The notes under the pieces are model-generated. The model did no database searches and was not told where the DNA came from. It worked only from the letters and a program-made list of their open reading frames with translations. The position numbers and the translations under genes are program-made. Below, piece after piece: positions 23,238 through 33,036 of a stretch of 64,000 nucleotides of DNA. The stretch's first letter is position 1; every line of letters starts with the position of its first letter. Origin of the DNA: a virus; the IMG/VR virus record IMGVR_UViG_3300038701_003016, positions 1 through 64,000 of that record; one strand, 5' to 3'.

Positions 23238-23774
23238 ATGGCTGGAAGAATAAGTAGACCTTTGTTCAGACGCGATCAAGTTTTTGTCGCGGTTCGTCCT
23301 ATAAGGCTCTCTAAGACGACTACTTTAAATCCCGGAGAAGAACTTAAACCGGGAGATTTCAGAATTTACCATTTAAGATCCTTATATGCGCGTCGTAGAA
23401 TTGGAGTCAAAGATACTCCTTGGACTGATGCAATGCTTAAAACTACGGGCTTTTATAAGCCAGAGGCTTTTTCTAATGTAGAACCTAAATCTGAAAAAGT
23501 AGCGGATCCTGTTTTTGAAGAAAAATTAGAGACTACTGAAAAAGGTCTTTTAGGAACTATAGTTTCCGCCTTAAGGGGTAATAAAGAAGAAGCTACAGAA
23601 GAAGCTACAGAAGAAGCTACAGAAGAAGCTACAGAAGAAGCTACAGAAGAAGCTACAGAAGAAGCTACAGAAGAAGCTACAGAAGAAGTTACAGAAGAAG
23701 CTACAGAAGAAGCTACAGAAGAAGCTACAGAAGAAGCCAAGGAAGAAGCCAAGGAAGATGAAGACTGGCTATAG
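23238..23774 (+). CDS. Head-region protein with 14 EEAT-type tandem repeats
   Basis: 178 aa. The N-terminal 110 residues are a normal basic domain (SRPLFRRDQVFVAVRPIRLSK). Residues about 117-172 are 14 four-residue repeats: EEAT eight times, EEVT, EEAT three times, EEAK twice, encoded by a 12-bp DNA repeat. This acidic helix-like tail could act as a spacer or DNA mimic. Place between capsid and neck genes suggests a virion protein. Function unknown. Confidence 0.7.
   Translation: MAGRISRPLFRRDQVFVAVRPIRLSKTTTLNPGEELKPGDFRIYHLRSLYARRRIGVKDTPWTDAMLKTTGFYKPEAFSNVEPKSEKVADPVFEEKLETTEKGLLGTIVSALRGNKEEATEEATEEATEEATEEATEEATEEATEEATEEVTEEATEEATEEATEEAKEEAKEDEDWL
23586..23753. repeat. 12-bp tandem repeat GAAGAAGCTACA, 14 units
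   Basis: Units 1-8 and 10-12 are identical, unit 9 has one change and units 13-14 end CCAAG. A 12-bp period keeps the reading frame, so slipped-strand changes would alter only the length of the acidic tail. Confidence 0.95.
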
Positions 23775-23783
23775 GTAATTGAT

Positions 23784-24188
23784 ATGGCTAATCCCGAAGT
23801 TCGAAGGGTAACTAATATATTAGTGACAAGCATAGAAAAAACTATTGCTAGGCTATCAGTTAATATTACAGCGGAACTAATAGAAAGAACGCCTGTGGAT
23901 ACTGGGTGGGCTAGAGCAAATTGGGTACCCGCTCTAGGAAGCCCCTCTTCAGAATTAGCAACTACATCTCCAGACTCTTCTGATGTACCTGGCCAATCTA
24001 ATAGACAAAGTTCAGGTATAAGTTCAGTATTAGGATATAAGCTACGTAACGGTGAAGTATTTATATCTAATAATGTTCCTTATATAGAAAGACTAAACGA
24101 GGGGACTTCTAACCAAGCTCCTAAAGGATTTGTACAAGATGGCATAGAAGCAGGAATTAAGTCCTTAGATGGGATTAATATAGAATGA
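23784..24188 (+). CDS. Neck/tail-completion protein, HK97 gp10-like
   Basis: 134 aa. TPVDTGWARANW and NNVPYIERLNEGTSNQAPKGFV are the family signatures. It joins the head connector to the tail. The end overlaps the next start by four bases. Confidence 0.85.
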   Translation: MANPEVRRVTNILVTSIEKTIARLSVNITAELIERTPVDTGWARANWVPALGSPSSELATTSPDSSDVPGQSNRQSSGISSVLGYKLRNGEVFISNNVPYIERLNEGTSNQAPKGFVQDGIEAGIKSLDGINIE

Positions 24189-24601
24189 CAAATATAGTAG
24201 AAGCAAATGAAAAAATAGCTCAATTGTTTGTCGATACATGGACTACAACCGGGCATGAGTACACATTGGAGAATGAAAAATTTGATCCTCCAGACGATGC
24301 TCCTTGGGCTAGGTTTACATCTAGAATTTCAGCTTCTTCACAAGATACTTTAGGAGTTGAAGGCTCTAGAAAATTTGAAAGATCTGGCTCGGTACTAATT
24401 CAAATCTTCGTGCCTACTAACTCTGGTTCGAAAGTTTCTAAAGAGCTAGCGGGCGTATTATTGCAGGCCTTCGAGGGTCAGCGTATAACAGGAACTACTA
24501 TACATTTTTTAGATGTAATACCTAGAGAGACAGGACCCGATGGAAACAAATGGTATCAAACCATCGTGGAAGTAAATTTTAATTTTTACGAAACTAAATA
24601 A
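24185..24601 (+). CDS. Tail terminator-like protein (DUF4128-like)
   Basis: 138 aa. PWARFTSR, the middle RSGSVLIQIFVPTNSG and the end WYQTIVEVNFNFYE match small proteins at the tail-terminator position of siphophages. It would cap the tail tube and stop its growth. Confidence 0.75.
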   Translation: MTNIVEANEKIAQLFVDTWTTTGHEYTLENEKFDPPDDAPWARFTSRISASSQDTLGVEGSRKFERSGSVLIQIFVPTNSGSKVSKELAGVLLQAFEGQRITGTTIHFLDVIPRETGPDGNKWYQTIVEVNFNFYETK

Positions 24602-24612
24602 AGGAGCTAAAT

Positions 24613-26211
24613 ATGGGCCGCGTCTTGACAAATAATGTAGGACTTCAATACGCTATTGAAGCCTCATTAGGCTTACTTCCCGGGGAGACTTCTCCTAACG
24701 ACGGGAATTCAACTGCAGACTGGTTTACTTTGGAACCCAATGAGCTTAGTGGATTTGGAGCTACTATTACTACTGTTGCTCGTGATCCTATTAGTCAAAA
24801 TAGGCAAAGACGAAAAGGTACTGTTACGGATTTGGATAGTGCCGTCGAATTTGGGCATGATATTACAGGATCGGTATTTAGAGACTTTATCGAAGGTTTC
24901 TGTTTTGCTACCGGCATTAACTCTAATGTAACTCAACTATTAGCTACGGCAGTAGTAGATGGTGGGGGACTTGATGACGAGTTCACTTTAGATGCAGCTT
25001 TAGTAGCTGCTCAAAATAATAAATTAGTAGCAGGGGCTTTAGTTTGGGCTTCTGGATTTGATACAGCGGCCAATAATGGCCTACATGAAATTGCAACCAA
25101 TACCACTACAGATACTTCTGTACCTGTACCAACAGGAACTTTAACAGCTGAAACAGGGCAATCTGGAAGAGTATCTTTTGCCGGCTGGCGTATTCAAGCT
25201 TCAGATACGGTAACCTGGACTTGGAATGCGGGCTCTAAAGAAGCTACTTTAAATGAAACCGGAGTCGGAACTCAGCTGATTGCTTTAGGATTAACTGCCG
25301 GTCAGCTAGTGCATATTGGCTCGATAGCCTCTTTCGGCGGAAGCATTCAGAATGCTTTTGAAAATTCATCCGCTAATGATATGTTTGGGTATGCTCGAGT
25401 TAAATCTATTACAGCAGATGATGTAGTATTTGATAAAGTAGATAGCGCTTTGCAATTTACAGATGCTACTGATCCTACTACAGATTTAGATATTGTTTTT
25501 GGTGAATTTATACGTAACGTTTCAGTTTCAGATAATGATTTCCTAGAAAGATCTTTTCAAATGGAAACGACATTTCCTAATTTAGGAGATGGCACAGTAG
25601 GCAATACAGATACAGCATACCAATATGCAAGAGGCAACTTTTGCAATACGGCATCTTTTAGTCTGCCTTTAACTGATAAAGCCTCAGTCACTTTTGCTAT
25701 GGTCGGTACTGATACGGCAAATCCAGGGACTACTAGGCAGCCAAATGCAGCTTCAGGAACATTGCCTACACAAACTGCTGCCTTTAATACTTCTTCAGAT
25801 ATTGCTAGATTGCGCATAACAGAAGCAGACGAAGATGGAATTACCACAGACTTTAAGTCTTTGACTCTAACTTTAAATAATAATGTTAGTCCTGAAAAAG
25901 TGCTAGGGCAATTAGGAGCCAAGTTCTTAAATACAGGCAATTTTGAAGTAGAGGTAGAAGCCCAACTTTTATTTACTAACCCTCTAGTGATAAATAAAAT
26001 TAGAGATAATGAAACAGTTACAATGGACTTTATCCTTAAAAATGATGATGGAATTATCGGAGTAGATATTCCAAGCATGACTTTAGGGGGTGGTGATAGA
26101 GAATTTCCGGTTAATGAAAGTGTACTGCTCAATACAACGGGTGAAGCTTTTGGAGATGCTTCTTTAAATACCTCTATAGGTATAAGTATTATACCTATTC
26201 CTTTTGCGTAA
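24613..26211 (+). CDS. Major tail tube protein
   Basis: 532 aa, longer than most tube proteins (250-330 aa). The N-terminal part (EASLGLLPGETSPND, DPISQNRQRRKGTVTDLDS) and C-terminal beta region with ITEADEDGITTDFKSLTLTL fit tail tube proteins. The middle (about 110-250) looks like an inserted beta domain (TDTSVPVPTGTLTAETGQSG), perhaps exposed on the tail surface. Terminator follows at 26243. Confidence 0.85.
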   Translation: MGRVLTNNVGLQYAIEASLGLLPGETSPNDGNSTADWFTLEPNELSGFGATITTVARDPISQNRQRRKGTVTDLDSAVEFGHDITGSVFRDFIEGFCFATGINSNVTQLLATAVVDGGGLDDEFTLDAALVAAQNNKLVAGALVWASGFDTAANNGLHEIATNTTTDTSVPVPTGTLTAETGQSGRVSFAGWRIQASDTVTWTWNAGSKEATLNETGVGTQLIALGLTAGQLVHIGSIASFGGSIQNAFENSSANDMFGYARVKSITADDVVFDKVDSALQFTDATDPTTDLDIVFGEFIRNVSVSDNDFLERSFQMETTFPNLGDGTVGNTDTAYQYARGNFCNTASFSLPLTDKASVTFAMVGTDTANPGTTRQPNAASGTLPTQTAAFNTSSDIARLRITEADEDGITTDFKSLTLTLNNNVSPEKVLGQLGAKFLNTGNFEVEVEAQLLFTNPLVINKIRDNETVTMDFILKNDDGIIGVDIPSMTLGGGDREFPVNESVLLNTTGEAFGDASLNTSIGISIIPIPFA

Positions 26212-26242
26212 ATTAAATAACTGTAAATAATAGTAAAAACTG

Positions 26243-26279
26243 GTTGCCATAGTCTACAAGCTATGGCAACTTTTTATTT
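26243..26279 (+). terminator. Intrinsic terminator after the tail tube gene
   Basis: GTTGCCATAG and CTATGGCAAC form a perfect 10-bp stem with an 8-base loop, followed by TTTTTATTT. It would lower transcription of the chaperone genes relative to tube and capsid. Confidence 0.92.
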
Positions 26280-26302
26280 AGCTCTAATTAGGAGAAAGTT
26301 AA

Positions 26303-26749
26303 ATGAGCAAATTTAGTTACTTTGAAAAAGCTAAGGTATCTGTAAATGATACTAAAAAATTCCCTTTGAATGATATTGAAAATCCTGATGGAAGCTCCCC
26401 CACTTTAATTCTTGCCCCTGCCGCTGAACCGAATAAGCCTTATTTCAATGCCTTATTGAAAAAAGGAGGTAGGTCTACTCGTCAAGTAGTATCCGGAAAA
26501 CTTACTTTAGAGCTGCTTCAAGAAAATAGAAATGAAGATAAACGCCTATTTCCGAAGTACGTAATTAAAGGATGGGAAAATGTATTTAATAGCGCTGGGG
26601 AACCCGTAGAGTTTTCCCAAGCTGAATGTGAAGATTTTGTAAATTCTATGCCTGATTGGTTGTTTGATACAATTAGAAACTATGCGGCTATTGTACAAAA
26701 TTTTACAACTGGAGTAGTTGTAGATAGCCAAGAAACGGGAAACGATTAG
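26303..26749 (+). CDS. Tail assembly chaperone G-like
   Basis: 148 aa. Place between tail tube and tape measure and the frameshift signal at its end identify it as the G-like chaperone. The last codons carry G GGA AAC in phase for a -1 slip, after which the ribosome enters the next frame. It keeps the tape measure soluble during tail assembly. Confidence 0.85.
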   Translation: MSKFSYFEKAKVSVNDTKKFPLNDIENPDGSSPTLILAPAAEPNKPYFNALLKKGGRSTRQVVSGKLTLELLQENRNEDKRLFPKYVIKGWENVFNSAGEPVEFSQAECEDFVNSMPDWLFDTIRNYAAIVQNFTTGVVVDSQETGND

Positions 26750-27123
26750 GGGCCAGACTGCTTTGGGAGATGCGCCTAGAAAGAGATGGCTTTTCTATAG
26801 ATCAAGCTATAGCTAAAGGGCGTGCTCTCCCAGAATGGTTTTTAGAAGAGCCCATTATATTACCTGGAGAAGAATTTTATATAAAAGCTTTTTTCCATCT
26901 AAGTACTTGTAGACATGGAAATGGTATGTCAACCGGGCCTATTCCTTGGAATAATTGTCTCGAATATGGGTTGCTGGCAGGATTAGATAATGACATAATC
27001 GAAACGTTTATAGAAATAATCCGAGTAATGGATACTATATATTTGAAATGGCAAGATGACGAGGCTAAAAAAGCACAACAATCTGCCAAGCGTTCAAGTA
27101 AAGCCAAAAGTACCAGAAAGTAA
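26303..27123 (+). CDS. Frameshifted GT-type chaperone fusion
   Basis: A -1 slip at GGGAAAC (26737-26743) continues as RLGARLLWEMRLERDGFS and on through the downstream frame to 27123, without a stop. The product is a C-terminally extended chaperone of about 273 aa with a basic tail ending SSKAKSTRK. This is the lambda G/GT arrangement, and only one nucleotide differs from the lambda slip site. The ATG at 26770 has no ribosome site of its own, which supports the fusion. Confidence 0.88.
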
Positions 27124-27134
27124 AGGATTTATAC

Positions 27135-30100
27135 GTGGCTGATTTTAGAATTGTAGTCCGGGTTGATCCATCGGGAGTAGCCAGAGGTACAAGGCAGGTT
27201 GAACAAAATCTAAATAGAGTCGGAAATGCAGCCGACCGAACTAGGCAGCTTATTTCTAGAACATTTGCCTTAGTAGGTATTGGAGGAGCCATATCAGGCT
27301 CTATTAGATTAATAGCAAATTTTGAGCAATCTATTTCGTCAGTGGGAGCTGTATCGGGGGCTACTGGTCAGCAATTATTACAGTTAAGAGAAGAAGCTCA
27401 GCGATTAGGTTCTACTACCAGATTTTCTGCCAGTGAAGCGGCAGAAGGTTTACTATTCTTATCAAGAGCGGGCTTTAGCGTTGATGAGTCTTTGCAGACT
27501 ATTCAGGGTACTCTTCAATTAGCTCAAGCGGGCGCTTTAGACTTAGCTTCGGCTGCTGATATTGCTTCGAATATTCTATCAGGCTTTAGATTAGAAGCAG
27601 AAGAGGCAGGGCGTGTTGTAGACGTAATAGCCCTAGCAGCAAATAGCGCTAATACCAACGTATTTCAACTAGGGGAAGCTCTAAAGTTTGTTGCCCCTGT
27701 AGCGGCAGGCTTAGGGGTTTCTATAGAAGAAACTTCAGCGGCTATCGGAGTTTTATCAGATGCAGGCTTACAAGCCAGTTTAGCAGGTACCGGTCTAAGA
27801 CGAGTTTTATCAGAGCTTGAAAGCCCTGCGTCTAGAACAGAACAAATTTTAAAATCTGTAGGTCTAACGGCAGAAGAAGTACAAGTTTCTCAAGTTGGAT
27901 TGACAGAAGCTATACGGGCTTTGGCGGAAGCAGGAGTAGATACTGCGTTGGCGTTAGAAATATTTGGGGATAGAGGCGGCCCTGCTTTTGAGGTTCTATC
28001 TAATGGTATTCCTAGAGTAGAAGAGCTTACTACCAGTTTAAATGATGCTGAAGGGGCTGCAGCCCGTATTGCGGAAATAATGGACGATAATTTAAACGGA
28101 GCTTTGTTATCAGTTCGAAGTGCTTTTGAAGGACTTATTCTTGAATTAGGGGACTCAGGAGCTACAGGAGCTTTCCAAAATTTCTTTGAAGCGGTAGCAG
28201 GAGGCCTCAGATTTTTAACGGATAACGTAGAAAATTTTATAAATGCTTTGGAAACTTTATCTATAGTTTTAGGCGTTCAATATGCAAGACGAGCTATCCC
28301 AAGAGCGATAGCGGCTACTAGAGCTTTTTCAGTTGCAATAGCTAGTAACCCTATAGGGGCTTTGGCTACTGTTATTACAGTGGCAATAGCTGCTTTAATT
28401 TCTTTTTCAGATCAACTCGAATTAACTACAGGGTCAACAGCGTCTGCTTTAGATTTTATAATAGTCGCGTTTGAAAGATTTTCAAGTGGAGTACTGGCCG
28501 CTATAAACTTTATTATTGGGTTGTTTGGAGATTTCCAAATAACTCTTGATAATTTCGATTTTTTAGAGTTTATTGACGGAGCAGCGGTAGGCCTAGATGG
28601 AGTGTTAGCTTTATTCGAAGGAGCCTTTAGTGGTATTTTAGCTATATTTGATGATTTTCCTAGGTTACTAGGGGAAGTATTTATAGATACTTTTAATTTT
28701 ATTATTAGAGGAACTGAAAGTTTTGTAAATGCTATAGTAGGAGCATTGAATGAAATACCTGGAGTTTCTATAGCTACTTTGGATGGAGTCATACCCCAAT
28801 TAGAAAATCCATTTGAGGGCGCAGCGGCCAATGTAGGCCGTGCTGCCCAAGAAGGCTTTGTAAGAGGGTTTCAAAGATCAATTGCCCAAGATTTAGTTGG
28901 GGATATAGCGGTCGAAGCAGAAAGGCGCGCTTCAGAAAGAGCTTCTCTTATAGAAGACGCTTTTGGAGCTTCTACTGCCGGGGCTGCTACCCCAGGCGTC
29001 CCTGGAACAACTCTTACAGAAACTAGGCCTTCTTTTACTCCAGGTGAAGCTGATAGAAATGCGATATTAGAGCGCGAACTAGAATTATTCGAACAAGAAG
29101 CAGAAATACTAGGGGTAGTTGGTCTTGAGCGCCAAAAACTTCAAGCTATATTAGCTACTGAAGAGCAAATCCGAAATGATCTAAGGCAATCTAACGAGGA
29201 TTTAACTGAAGAACAGCTTAATAATTTAGCTACTCTTTCTGCCAGTGAAAGAGAGCGTATTGCGGCTTTAGTAGAGCAAAATGATACTTTACAACGTCAA
29301 GCTTCTATTCTTGAAGATATACAAGCTCCGGTTGAAGAATATAGTCAAACCCTGGCAGCCTTAAATGCTTTGTTAGATCAAGGAGCTATATCCCAAGCTG
29401 AATTCAATGAGCAACTACGTCAAACAGGATTGGCCGCTTCTCTTATAGATTTAGATCAACAGTTATTTGGCCCGTTTGGAGAAGGGCTGGCTGCTCAAAC
29501 TCAACTTATAAGAGATCAACAAGCCGAGCAATTACAAATAGTACAACAAGCTTTAGAAGCTCGAATAATCTCAGAAGAAGAAGCCGCCGAACGCATTCGG
29601 CAAATTAATACACAAACAGCCGCGGCCATATCCGAAGCGAACCTATCTGGGTATAGTTTGATACTTGGCAATGCTCAAAATACCTTTGGTATGATTGCGG
29701 ATGTAGCAAGAAATTCGGCGGGCGAACAAAGCGATGCCTTCAAAGCTCTGTTCGCGGTTTCTCAAGGATTTGCACTAGCTAACGCGATAGTGCAAACAGC
29801 TTCTGGTGTAGCTAATGCTTTAGGGTCTGCTCCTCCTCCTATTAGTTTTATTAATGCTGCTTTAGTAGCAGCGGCAGGTGCTGCTCAAGTAGCAACTATT
29901 GTCGGTCAAACTTTGGCTTTAAGGGATGGGGGTTTTGTAGCGGGTCCAGGTACTTCAAGATCAGACAGTATTCCGGCGATGCTATCTAATGGAGAATTTG
30001 TAGTAAATGCAAGAGCTACACGGCAAAACAGAGCGTTATTAGAAGCAATGAATTCAGGAGCTAATGTAGATGGGGGCTCTGGGGTTACTGTTGTTCAAAA

Positions 30101-30206
30101 CATATCTACTCCCGACGCTGATAGCTTCCGGAGATCAGATAATCAGATAAATGCTCGTTTACAGCAAGAACTTGCGAGAAGTAGAAAGAGAAATACTAAT
30201 GGCTGA
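27135..30206 (+). CDS. Tail tape measure protein
   Basis: 1023 aa, GTG start. Residues about 50-330 match the TP901-type tape-measure core (SVGAVSGATGQQLLQLREEAQRLGSTTRFSASEAAEG). Hydrophobic segments near 385-430 and 895-945 may cross the membrane at ejection; the rest is helical and repetitive. Length implies a tail of about 150 nm by the usual 1.5 Angstrom per residue. The end overlaps the next gene by eight bases. Confidence 0.93.
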   Translation: MADFRIVVRVDPSGVARGTRQVEQNLNRVGNAADRTRQLISRTFALVGIGGAISGSIRLIANFEQSISSVGAVSGATGQQLLQLREEAQRLGSTTRFSASEAAEGLLFLSRAGFSVDESLQTIQGTLQLAQAGALDLASAADIASNILSGFRLEAEEAGRVVDVIALAANSANTNVFQLGEALKFVAPVAAGLGVSIEETSAAIGVLSDAGLQASLAGTGLRRVLSELESPASRTEQILKSVGLTAEEVQVSQVGLTEAIRALAEAGVDTALALEIFGDRGGPAFEVLSNGIPRVEELTTSLNDAEGAAARIAEIMDDNLNGALLSVRSAFEGLILELGDSGATGAFQNFFEAVAGGLRFLTDNVENFINALETLSIVLGVQYARRAIPRAIAATRAFSVAIASNPIGALATVITVAIAALISFSDQLELTTGSTASALDFIIVAFERFSSGVLAAINFIIGLFGDFQITLDNFDFLEFIDGAAVGLDGVLALFEGAFSGILAIFDDFPRLLGEVFIDTFNFIIRGTESFVNAIVGALNEIPGVSIATLDGVIPQLENPFEGAAANVGRAAQEGFVRGFQRSIAQDLVGDIAVEAERRASERASLIEDAFGASTAGAATPGVPGTTLTETRPSFTPGEADRNAILERELELFEQEAEILGVVGLERQKLQAILATEEQIRNDLRQSNEDLTEEQLNNLATLSASERERIAALVEQNDTLQRQASILEDIQAPVEEYSQTLAALNALLDQGAISQAEFNEQLRQTGLAASLIDLDQQLFGPFGEGLAAQTQLIRDQQAEQLQIVQQALEARIISEEEAAERIRQINTQTAAAISEANLSGYSLILGNAQNTFGMIADVARNSAGEQSDAFKALFAVSQGFALANAIVQTASGVANALGSAPPPISFINAALVAAAGAAQVATIVGQTLALRDGGFVAGPGTSRSDSIPAMLSNGEFVVNARATRQNRALLEAMNSGANVDGGSGVTVVQNISTPDADSFRRSDNQINARLQQELARSRKRNTNG

Positions 30207-30816
30207 TTTTGATGAAATTAGACTTCCAGACGATATAGAGCGGGGAGCAGCTGGAGGCCCTGTATATAATACTACTATTTTAGAACTTGCTTCAGGATTT
30301 GAAAAACGCAATCAAAATTGGGCTCAATCTAGGGGTTCTTGGGATTTATCTTATGGAATACAAAATAGAATAGGATATTCTCAGGTAGTAGAATTTTTCA
30401 GAGCTAGAAGAGGCAGACTAAAAGGATTTAGGTTTAAAGACTGGTCCGATTTTCAAATAGAGGACCAGTTTTTATTTACTGGAGATGACTCTACTACGGA
30501 GCTACAATTATTTAAAAGATATGGAGAAGCTTCAACAGGGTTATATGATAGAAAAATATTTAAAATAGTAGCTGGAACTTTTTCTATAACTGCAGATGAT
30601 GTAGACGATACGGCTAATGTATCTTTAGATTTTAATACCGGTGTAGTTACGAGAGCCGGAACGTTTCTAAACGGCGTCGAATATAAATTTACATGTGAGT
30701 TTGACGTGCCTGTTCGATTTGATAGTGATAGCTTAGCAGTACAATTAGATTGGGCTGAAGCAGGAGCTATTCCTTCAATACCTGTAGTAGAAATAAGGCA
30801 ACAAAGTACGGTATAA
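30199..30816 (+). CDS. Distal tail protein, DUF2460 (GTA gp12-like)
   Basis: 205 aa from ATG 30199; an earlier frame lies inside the tape-measure gene. FDEIRLPDDIERGAAGGP and the central EFFRARRGRLKGFRFKDWSDF are diagnostic of the DUF2460 family, the distal tail protein of alphaproteobacterial gene transfer agents. Confidence 0.92.
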   Translation: MADFDEIRLPDDIERGAAGGPVYNTTILELASGFEKRNQNWAQSRGSWDLSYGIQNRIGYSQVVEFFRARRGRLKGFRFKDWSDFQIEDQFLFTGDDSTTELQLFKRYGEASTGLYDRKIFKIVAGTFSITADDVDDTANVSLDFNTGVVTRAGTFLNGVEYKFTCEFDVPVRFDSDSLAVQLDWAEAGAIPSIPVVEIRQQSTV

Positions 30817-30818
30817 AT

Positions 30819-33026
30819 ATGGCTAAGACAGTTTCATCTTCTTTATTATCACATCTTCAACAAGAAACGGCTACATTAGCTACTTGCTGGGAAATAAAAA
30901 GACCTGATGGCTTTGTGGTTCGATTGACGGATCATGATGAAGATATAACTTTTGAAGGGTCTACTTATAAATCTTCAGAAGGGTATACTCGTACGGCTAT
31001 TTCAAATTCGGGAAATTTACAAGTAGATAACTTAGATATAAGTGGTTTTCTTGCTGAAGATATATCCACCACTCAATTGGTCTATGATAATCCGGAAGAC
31101 TCTTTAGGAACCCCTACAAATACTTTAGAAGTTTCAGATACTCCTGATCCGAATGATTTTACTTTAAATGATGATACAGTAATTGGTATTGATTTAACTT
31201 TTTCCTTTGTGCCCTCAGGATCTATATTTACCTTGGGAACAGAAATGAGTGTAGAAGTATCCGGAGGAAATTTAGTATCTACTATAGGGGATGGAGTAAA
31301 TTCTATATCTACTTCTCACGATATTTCAGATTATTCAAATCTAAAAGGAACTCTATTATTAGAGGTAGATATAAGTGCTAATACTCTACGATCTGATTTT
31401 ATACCAGATGACGGAGAAGGTCAGGTTATAAATTCTGAGTTAACTTCAGGAGCTCCTATATCTGCATGGTCTTCAGGCGTTGGAGGTTCTATAGGCAGTT
31501 CGTTTAATGGCCTTATAACTGAAATTAGGCAATATGACTCTACAGAGTACCCAGCCGGATTTCCTAACTCTCAAGGGTCTTCTATTCAAACAGTAACAAC
31601 TGAAACTCTAGGCTTAAAAGAAGAAGATATAAGAAAAGGTCTTTATGATTTTTCTGAACTCAGAATATTCCTGGTCAATTTTGAAGACTTAACTCAAGGA
31701 TCAATAAAACTTAGAAGAGGGTTTCTGGGGGAAATGTTTGTAGGCCAGTCTGGTAGATTTCAAGCCGAATTTAGAGGCCTTCAACAAAGTCTTCAAACTC
31801 GAATTGGAGAAGCTACGACTCCTACTTGTAGGGCGGATGTCGGGGACTCTAGGTGCACAGTTCCTATTCAACCTTCTGCGGTTCTTAGAAATCAGGTATT
31901 ATCTGTAGGAGATTATGTAAGAGCTTATTCAGGAAATGTCGGGGCTACCCTTATATCAGTGCCTATACTTAATGCGGATTTCGAAGATGGCCCTGGAGGA
32001 GACGTTACTCCTCAAAGTTGGGAAAATATATCTGGAGATACTTTGGTAGGTACTAGAGCGAATTTAACGGTAGCATCCGGATCCCGCTATCTTACAGGAG
32101 CAAGTCCTTCTGATGATTTTGTAATAGCCCAAACTGTAAATATGCAGGGTGTATCCAACTTTGATGGAAATGCAGTAGATGCCGGAGAAGTATTTTTAAG
32201 AGCTTCGCTACTAAGAGGCACAGTAGGCATAGAAGGCACGGGCTCCCAATTTGATCCAGGGCGCTTTAGAATTGAAGCTTTAGACAGTCAAGGAAGAGTT
32301 TTAAAAGAGTTATTTAATACTGGATTTTCTGTTACTAGGCCTTTTGGGACTTGGATTTTAACAGGGGTAACTGATAGTATACTCCCAGCCACTACCCGGC
32401 AATTAAGATTTTATTGTGAGGGAAATAGAAGCACAGGATCAATTGTAGACGCCGCTTTTGATAATATACAAGCCGAATTAGTAGACATGGGGGATATGGT
32501 TACAAGCCCTCAAGAAGGGTATGAAAATAGAATTTATGAAGTTACAACTGCAGGTACCACTTCAGGAACAGAACCCGCCTATGATACTATAGTAGGAAAT
32601 ACTACAACTGATGGAACTGCAGTATTAACTGCTAGACAAAGCTGGACTAGGCATGCTGAAATAGCTACTGTTATAGATAGAAGACGTTTTACAATAACCG
32701 TCACGGAAACAAGAGCTTTAGATGATTGGTTTAATGACGGAGTAGTCATATTTGAAAGTGGCAATAATACCTTATTAACAATGGAAATAAAAGACTGGAC
32801 TCAATCATCAAGTACCGTAGAATTATTTCTTCCTATGCCGGGCGATATACAAATCGGGGATAAATTACGTATATTTCCAGGATGTCCAAAAACGGTAAAT
32901 CAGTGTAGAAATAAATGGGTAATACCTGATAGTAGAGATTTTTCTAACGGAAACGTCATAAATTTTAGAGGCGAACCTTATCTGCCTGGTAAAGACGCCG
33001 TGGTTACTTATCCAGACGCTAAATAG
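30819..33026 (+). CDS. Tail hub protein, DUF2163 (GTA gp13-like), with inserted domains
   Basis: 735 aa against about 300 for the family. N-terminal LATCWEIKRPDGFVVRLTDHD and C-terminal CPKTVNQCRNKW...NFRGEPYLPGKD belong to DUF2163. Two insertions explain the extra length: a beta domain at about 90-230 and a jellyroll-like module at about 385-560 resembling one in the protein at 37526. The cysteines in TCRADVGDSRCTVP and GCPKTVNQC may bind an iron-sulfur cluster, as proposed for the GTA hub. Confidence 0.88.
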   Translation: MAKTVSSSLLSHLQQETATLATCWEIKRPDGFVVRLTDHDEDITFEGSTYKSSEGYTRTAISNSGNLQVDNLDISGFLAEDISTTQLVYDNPEDSLGTPTNTLEVSDTPDPNDFTLNDDTVIGIDLTFSFVPSGSIFTLGTEMSVEVSGGNLVSTIGDGVNSISTSHDISDYSNLKGTLLLEVDISANTLRSDFIPDDGEGQVINSELTSGAPISAWSSGVGGSIGSSFNGLITEIRQYDSTEYPAGFPNSQGSSIQTVTTETLGLKEEDIRKGLYDFSELRIFLVNFEDLTQGSIKLRRGFLGEMFVGQSGRFQAEFRGLQQSLQTRIGEATTPTCRADVGDSRCTVPIQPSAVLRNQVLSVGDYVRAYSGNVGATLISVPILNADFEDGPGGDVTPQSWENISGDTLVGTRANLTVASGSRYLTGASPSDDFVIAQTVNMQGVSNFDGNAVDAGEVFLRASLLRGTVGIEGTGSQFDPGRFRIEALDSQGRVLKELFNTGFSVTRPFGTWILTGVTDSILPATTRQLRFYCEGNRSTGSIVDAAFDNIQAELVDMGDMVTSPQEGYENRIYEVTTAGTTSGTEPAYDTIVGNTTTDGTAVLTARQSWTRHAEIATVIDRRRFTITVTETRALDDWFNDGVVIFESGNNTLLTMEIKDWTQSSSTVELFLPMPGDIQIGDKLRIFPGCPKTVNQCRNKWVIPDSRDFSNGNVINFRGEPYLPGKDAVVTYPDAK

Positions 33027-33036
33027 GAAATTATTT

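Noticed and set aside
23453-23833. Serine-rich protein on the minus strand over the EEAT repeat
   Set aside because: It is the antisense translation of the 12-bp repeat; no ribosome site or promoter.
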